Below, one piece after another: positions 7,146 through 9,522 of a DNA stretch of 9,522 bases. Within the stretch, counting starts at the first letter, position 1. Every line of letters starts with the position of its first letter. A program made the translations under genes and the position numbers. The notes under the pieces are model-generated. The model saw nothing but the letters and a program-made list of their open reading frames with translations, was not told the DNA's origin and searched no databases. The DNA comes from an uncultured Acetatifactor sp. (GTDB lineage Bacteria > Bacillota > Clostridia > Lachnospirales > Lachnospiraceae), in the NCBI GenBank assembly GCA_910578995.1, contig CAJTSY010000052.1, positions 8,858 through 18,379 on the forward strand. The letters are read 5' to 3'.

Positions 7146-7183
7146 ATAACATCGGCACCGTCCCCAACCCGGCATGATGTTAT
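7146..7183. repeat. 8-bp perfect inverted repeat with 22-base loop
   Basis: ATAACATC (7146-7153) and GATGTTAT (7176-7183) face each other between the two divergent promoters of the 6952-7404 intergenic region. The loop holds CACCGTCCCC, and a similar GCCGTTCCCC lies at about 7195-7204. It could be an operator, a REP-like remnant or chance. I see no gene in 7122-7237. Confidence 0.35.
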
Positions 7184-7237
7184 AGAATCAAAGCGCCGTT
7201 CCCCTTGCCATCCTATCATTAATTTTACCCAAATGTA

Positions 7238-7266
7238 TTGACAGGCGCATACTATTGCAATAGTAT
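7238..7266 (+). promoter_or_regulatory. Rightward promoter with embedded palindromic operator
   Basis: A perfect -35 TTGACA (7238-7243) stands 17 bases before TAGTAT (7261-7266). The perfect 18-bp palindrome ATACTATTGCAATAGTAT (7249-7266) fills the spacer and the -10 box, the classical layout of a promoter blocked by a dimeric repressor. The palindrome is not the TACAnnTGTA type known for some BlaI/MecI/CopY proteins, but autoregulation by the BlaI-like protein whose start lies downstream is the simplest reading. AGGAGG (7311-7316) follows, six bases before the ATG at 7323. Confidence 0.65.
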
Positions 7267-7322
7267 AACTGCTCTGTTGGCAAATATTAAGGATTGCGCA
7301 TCGAGCGCACAGGAGGCATCAC

Positions 7323-7373
7323 ATGGGAATAAAGCTTTTTGATTCGGAACTGAAGGTAATGGCGGTATTGTGA
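7323..7373 (+). pseudogene. 5' remnant of a BlaI/MecI-family repressor gene
   Basis: From a well-placed ATG, 16 codons read MGIKLFDSELKVMAVL and then TGA. From memory of the family, clostridial BlaI/MecI/CopY-type repressors commonly begin with this pattern and continue with Trp, so the TGA stands where TGG would be expected. After the stop no frame shows the winged-helix continuation (the TAKEI or NTTYTVIKK type), and the 3' end of the opposite gene begins only 32 bases later. I read this as a repressor gene whose remainder was lost by deletion or rearrangement, leaving promoter, operator, ribosome binding site and 16 codons. A leader peptide is the alternative. The transcript would run antisense into the 3' end of the gene at 7405-8661. 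Confidence 0.5.
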
Positions 7374-7382
7374 TTTCCACAC

Positions 7383-7409
7383 CATGACCAGAGTGCTATT
7401 CAGGTCATG
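7383..7409. repeat. Hairpin at the stop codon of the 7405-8661 gene
   Basis: CATGACC (7383-7389) pairs with GGTCATG (7403-7409); past an A-A mismatch, GA/TC extends the stem around a seven-base loop. It overlaps the stop codon of the - strand gene and follows the repressor remnant on the + strand. There is no T-run, so it is not a clear intrinsic terminator, but it is the only structure where both transcripts should end. Confidence 0.35.
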
Positions 7410-8661
7410 AATTTCCGCTTCCGTATTCCATCAGCTTCAGGTAATGGGGAATATCCTCCGTGACCGGGTGGATCCGAAAAGGCGCGCCGCAGCATCCGCA
7501 GTGCCACTTTTCTTCTCCCTCAAAGGTATACACTACGCCGCATTTACAGGTTCCGCTGAACCGGTTCCTACAACCAGTATCGCTGTGGCGGAACATTTCG
7601 GCAATCCTTTCAGGACATTCACGCAGATAGAGCAGACACTCCCCGGCATTCCGGATCCGGAGCTCCAGGTACAGCTGCCCCCTATCAGAGGTCAGGGCAT
7701 AGGCATGGGTTTTGGAGGAACCCCGGTAATACCGGAGGGAGGGCCCCTCATTGGGGGCGGACTTCTTCCTGGTATATCCCTGTTCCGTCAGTATTTTATC
7801 CATGGCAAGCACCGCTTCCCTGTCGGCCTCCTCATGCATCTTGTCCGCCACATAACCGCAGTCCTCCGCCACGGAACAGGTGTGCAGATCCTCCGCCAGG
7901 ATTTTGTAATCCCAGCTGATAAAAGCATTCCCGAAAACGATGTCCGGGGAATATACATTTTTTACACCTTTCAGCTGCGTGTCCATTACCTTTTTGGCAA
8001 CAAGGGATAAAACCCGCAGGACATTCCGGTTGTCAGGGTAGTCGATTTCCAGTGTGCTTCCGGATGCCAGGGAATATTTTTTGATACCGGAAAACACAAA
8101 TCCGTAATCACACAGAGCCTTCAGCAGGATATTCGTCTTCTTTGCCTGATTCATCTGCCTGATTTCCGCCGTGTCCGCAAGGAACGCCGTCCCCTTAAAT
8201 CCGCCGTCAGAAACTCCATCCCCTAAAAACCCACCGTTGGAGACCCTGTCCCCATGAGACTCACCGCGGATAACTCCGTCCCCATGAGACTCACTGCGGA
8301 TAACTCCGTCCCCATGAGACTTACCGCAGAAAATATCCGACTCCAGAAACTCGCCGCAGGCAAAAAGGCAGAGCAGAAAATACCCCGGATACCAGGGCGC
8401 TTTCCTCGCCTCCCTTGCCTGGTTTGTAAAATATCCATATTCTTCCTCTTTGTACAGCGGAAGCCCGAACCGTTCCGGCTCATCTGCCATATCGGAATAC
8501 ATCTGCCGGAATATCGAGCCGATTTCCCGGAAAGCTTCTTCAAATTCCTGCCGGGACAGTGTCTGTAAAAAGTCGGGATGGATCTCAAAACTGTCAGGAA
8601 TATCTACCAGTTCGTTGCGACGAACCAATGCCCACCGGCTGACTATAAAAGTGTTTTCCAT
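7405..8661 (-). CDS. Protein of unrecognised family with decapeptide repeat and possible zinc-binding C-terminus
   Basis: A 418-residue protein that I cannot assign to a family. There is no signal peptide and no clear membrane helix, so it is probably cytoplasmic. It has three parts: an N-terminal region (1-112) with an aromatic stretch APWYPGYFLLCLFACGEF; a low-complexity tandem repeat of ten residues (about 113-160, core ESHGDGVI); and a C-terminal region (165-418). Near the end, CKC (372-374) and CGCC (388-391) around EEKW could bind zinc. The start at 8661 is preferred because GGAG lies six bases upstream; a GTG at 8673 adds four residues but falls inside that ribosome binding site. The gene lies 13 bases after the MerR regulator gene, so the two probably share a transcript and the regulator may control it. 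Frame length and coupling support a real gene. Confidence 0.75.
   Translation of the reverse strand: MENTFIVSRWALVRRNELVDIPDSFEIHPDFLQTLSRQEFEEAFREIGSIFRQMYSDMADEPERFGLPLYKEEEYGYFTNQAREARKAPWYPGYFLLCLFACGEFLESDIFCGKSHGDGVIRSESHGDGVIRGESHGDRVSNGGFLGDGVSDGGFKGTAFLADTAEIRQMNQAKKTNILLKALCDYGFVFSGIKKYSLASGSTLEIDYPDNRNVLRVLSLVAKKVMDTQLKGVKNVYSPDIVFGNAFISWDYKILAEDLHTCSVAEDCGYVADKMHEEADREAVLAMDKILTEQGYTRKKSAPNEGPSLRYYRGSSKTHAYALTSDRGQLYLELRIRNAGECLLYLRECPERIAEMFRHSDTGCRNRFSGTCKCGVVYTFEGEEKWHCGCCGAPFRIHPVTEDIPHYLKLMEYGSGNS
8191..8340 (-). repeat. 30-bp tandem repeat inside the 7405-8661 gene
   Basis: Five adjoining 30-base units begin at 8191, 8221, 8251, 8281 and 8311. The units 8251-8280 and 8281-8310 differ at one base; the unit at 8311 matches well over its first 20 bases; the two outermost left units are degenerate. 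Because the period is a multiple of three it encodes a ten-residue repeat (RSESHGDGVI, RGESHGDRVS, NGGFLGDGVS, DGGFKG...) and keeps the frame. The graded decay suggests old duplications followed by a recent expansion. Confidence 0.85.
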
Positions 8662-8674
8662 ATGCTTCTCCACC

Positions 8675-9522
8675 CTATCTGCAATCTAAAATATCGGTCC
8701 GCCCCTGTTCCCTCCGGCGGATTTTAATGGGAACATAGATATCCATCTGATGGTACCCCAGCGCCTGTCTGATCTCCTCCGTGGGGTTGACCATATGGCC
8801 CATACTTCGGTGGCCGGGACACTCATCCAGTTCGAAGCCGCTGCCCTCCAGCCACTTCAGGATACCGCTGTAAATCCTCCCCATGATATCATCGTCCCCG
8901 TCCACGGACATGGCAGCTGCATACAATCCACCTTCAAATGTAATGAGCTCGTAAGGCGCCGTGTCCCGCTCCGTCACCCAGTCTTCCACAGCCCAGATCC
9001 AGACAGCCTTCCCGTCCTCCTCAAACCAGAGAAAATCGGGAGCGCCATACAGCATGTTCCTCACAAGGTGATTGTGCGCTTCCTGCCATTCCTGAAATGT
9101 GCCCATGACATTTTCAATGGTATCGGCCCCGGAAGAAAACGCCCGGAAAGGGTTAACCTGGATAATCCGGACTTCCGGGCCTTTTTTCAGTCTGTCCGTC
9201 ACATCCAGCAGACGGTGTATTTTCGAGGCATTGCCCTGGTAGGGGATAGCCGCTATGCGGGTTTCCAGTTTCGAGGCTTTTTCGTAGAGCATCTTCACAT
9301 CCGCATCCCGGCCGAAATCCGCATTCCTGATCTGGCGTATAAAGTCCGTAATAATCTCCCTTAAATCCTGAAGCAACGCCACTTCGCCGTCGATATCTGC
9401 CGCCTTTTTCCCAGGACTTCCAGAACCACATCGGTACCCGGGGACCGGAAAATCCGCTGAATGTCTTTGATGCTGATATTCAGTTTGCGCAGGATCAGAA
9501 TCTGCTCCAGACGTTTTATGTT
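8675..9522 (-). CDS. MerR-family regulator with GyrI-like ligand domain; partial, frameshifted
   Basis: A drug-sensing type transcription regulator (BmrR/TipA-like layout) whose N-terminus lies beyond the window. From the edge, one frame reads the end of the MerR DNA-binding domain (NIKRLEQILILRKLNISIKD). That frame meets a stop at 9361-9363. At 9406-9412 the homology moves to the -1 frame and continues KKAADIDGEVALLQDLREII, the dimerisation coiled coil. After a linker the GyrI-like domain follows, with the typical WQEAHNHL, APDFLWFEEDGKAVWIWAVED, TAPYELITFEGGLYA and GYHQMDIYVPIK segments, ending at TAG (8675-8677). A GTG at 9382 could start a product without the DNA-binding domain, but no good site precedes it. 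A missing A in a run of five explains the break; the site is also a canonical slippery heptamer. The gene at 7405-8661 follows directly and may be its target. MerR proteins usually regulate their own promoter, which is not visible. Confidence 0.8.
   Translation of the reverse strand, partial: HKTSGADSDPAQTEYQHQRHSADFPVPGYRCGSGSPGKKAADIDGEVALLQDLREIITDFIRQIRNADFGRDADVKMLYEKASKLETRIAAIPYQGNASKIHRLLDVTDRLKKGPEVRIIQVNPFRAFSSGADTIENVMGTFQEWQEAHNHLVRNMLYGAPDFLWFEEDGKAVWIWAVEDWVTERDTAPYELITFEGGLYAAAMSVDGDDDIMGRIYSGILKWLEGSGFELDECPGHRSMGHMVNPTEEIRQALGYHQMDIYVPIKIRRREQGRTDILDCR
9406..9412 (-). other. GGGAAAA heptamer at the MerR frame break
   Basis: On the - strand, G GGA AAA stands in the X XXY YYZ arrangement in the MerR reading frame. 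A -1 slip here joins LEVLG-K to KAADIDGE and restores the full family sequence. Either one A was lost from a six-A run (mutation or sequencing error), or this is a programmed -1 frameshift site. Loss of an A is the more ordinary explanation; no clear downstream hairpin was found. Confidence 0.5.

Noticed and set aside
8191..8340. CRISPR-like array of 30-bp repeats
   Set aside because: The units adjoin without spacers, keep an open frame and encode a decapeptide repeat; no cas genes are present.
9153..9431. Separate - strand ORF of 92 codons at the right edge
   Set aside because: It lies in the third - strand frame, overlapping the MerR coding region, and its product is Arg/Gly-rich without family resemblance.

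Overview
The window suggests a member of the Clostridia, most likely a Lachnospiraceae-type gut Firmicute. The reasons are the moderate GC content, the strong AGGAGG/GGAG ribosome binding sites, the occasional TTG start, and protein types that are typical of that group (an antimicrobial-peptide-type two-component/ABC module, PepSY lipoprotein, MerR regulator with GyrI-like domain, BlaI-type regulator start). This is inference from sequence style; no rRNA or marker gene is present.

Left part (1-5120, + strand): a four-gene module for sensing and probably exporting or resisting an envelope-active compound. It holds an OmpR-family response regulator, a two-transmembrane histidine kinase overlapping it by ATGA, an 83-base gap with a probable activator-dependent promoter, then an ABC ATPase and an eight-helix, duplicated-FtsX permease. 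The kinase would phosphorylate the regulator, which would switch on the transporter from the internal promoter. The kinase carries an unusual insertion of roughly 45-50 residues in its dimerisation hairpin.

Middle part (5121-6951, - strand genes): a convergent intergenic inverted repeat, then a lipoprotein with three PepSY domains and a Gly/Gln/Ser-rich repeat linker (5268-6284), a possible 37-codon ORF that overlaps both neighbours, and a stand-alone GyrI-like (AraC effector-binding-like) protein with a TTG start (6394-6951).

Intergenic 6952-7404: it holds divergent promoters. One faces left with overlapping leader hairpins and drives the GyrI-like gene. One faces right with an 18-bp perfect palindrome embedded in it and a fine ribosome binding site, but leads only into a 16-codon remnant that looks like the N-terminus of a BlaI/MecI-family repressor, stopped exactly where the family usually has a tryptophan.

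Right part (7405-9522, - strand): a protein of unrecognised family (with an internal 10-residue tandem repeat and a possible zinc-binding C-terminus) lies 13 bases downstream of a MerR-family regulator with a C-terminal GyrI-like ligand domain. The MerR gene is cut by the window edge and is split by a -1 frame change exactly at a GGGAAAA heptamer, so it is a homopolymer mutation/sequencing error or, less likely, programmed frameshifting. No tRNA, rRNA, CRISPR array or complete mobile element was seen.
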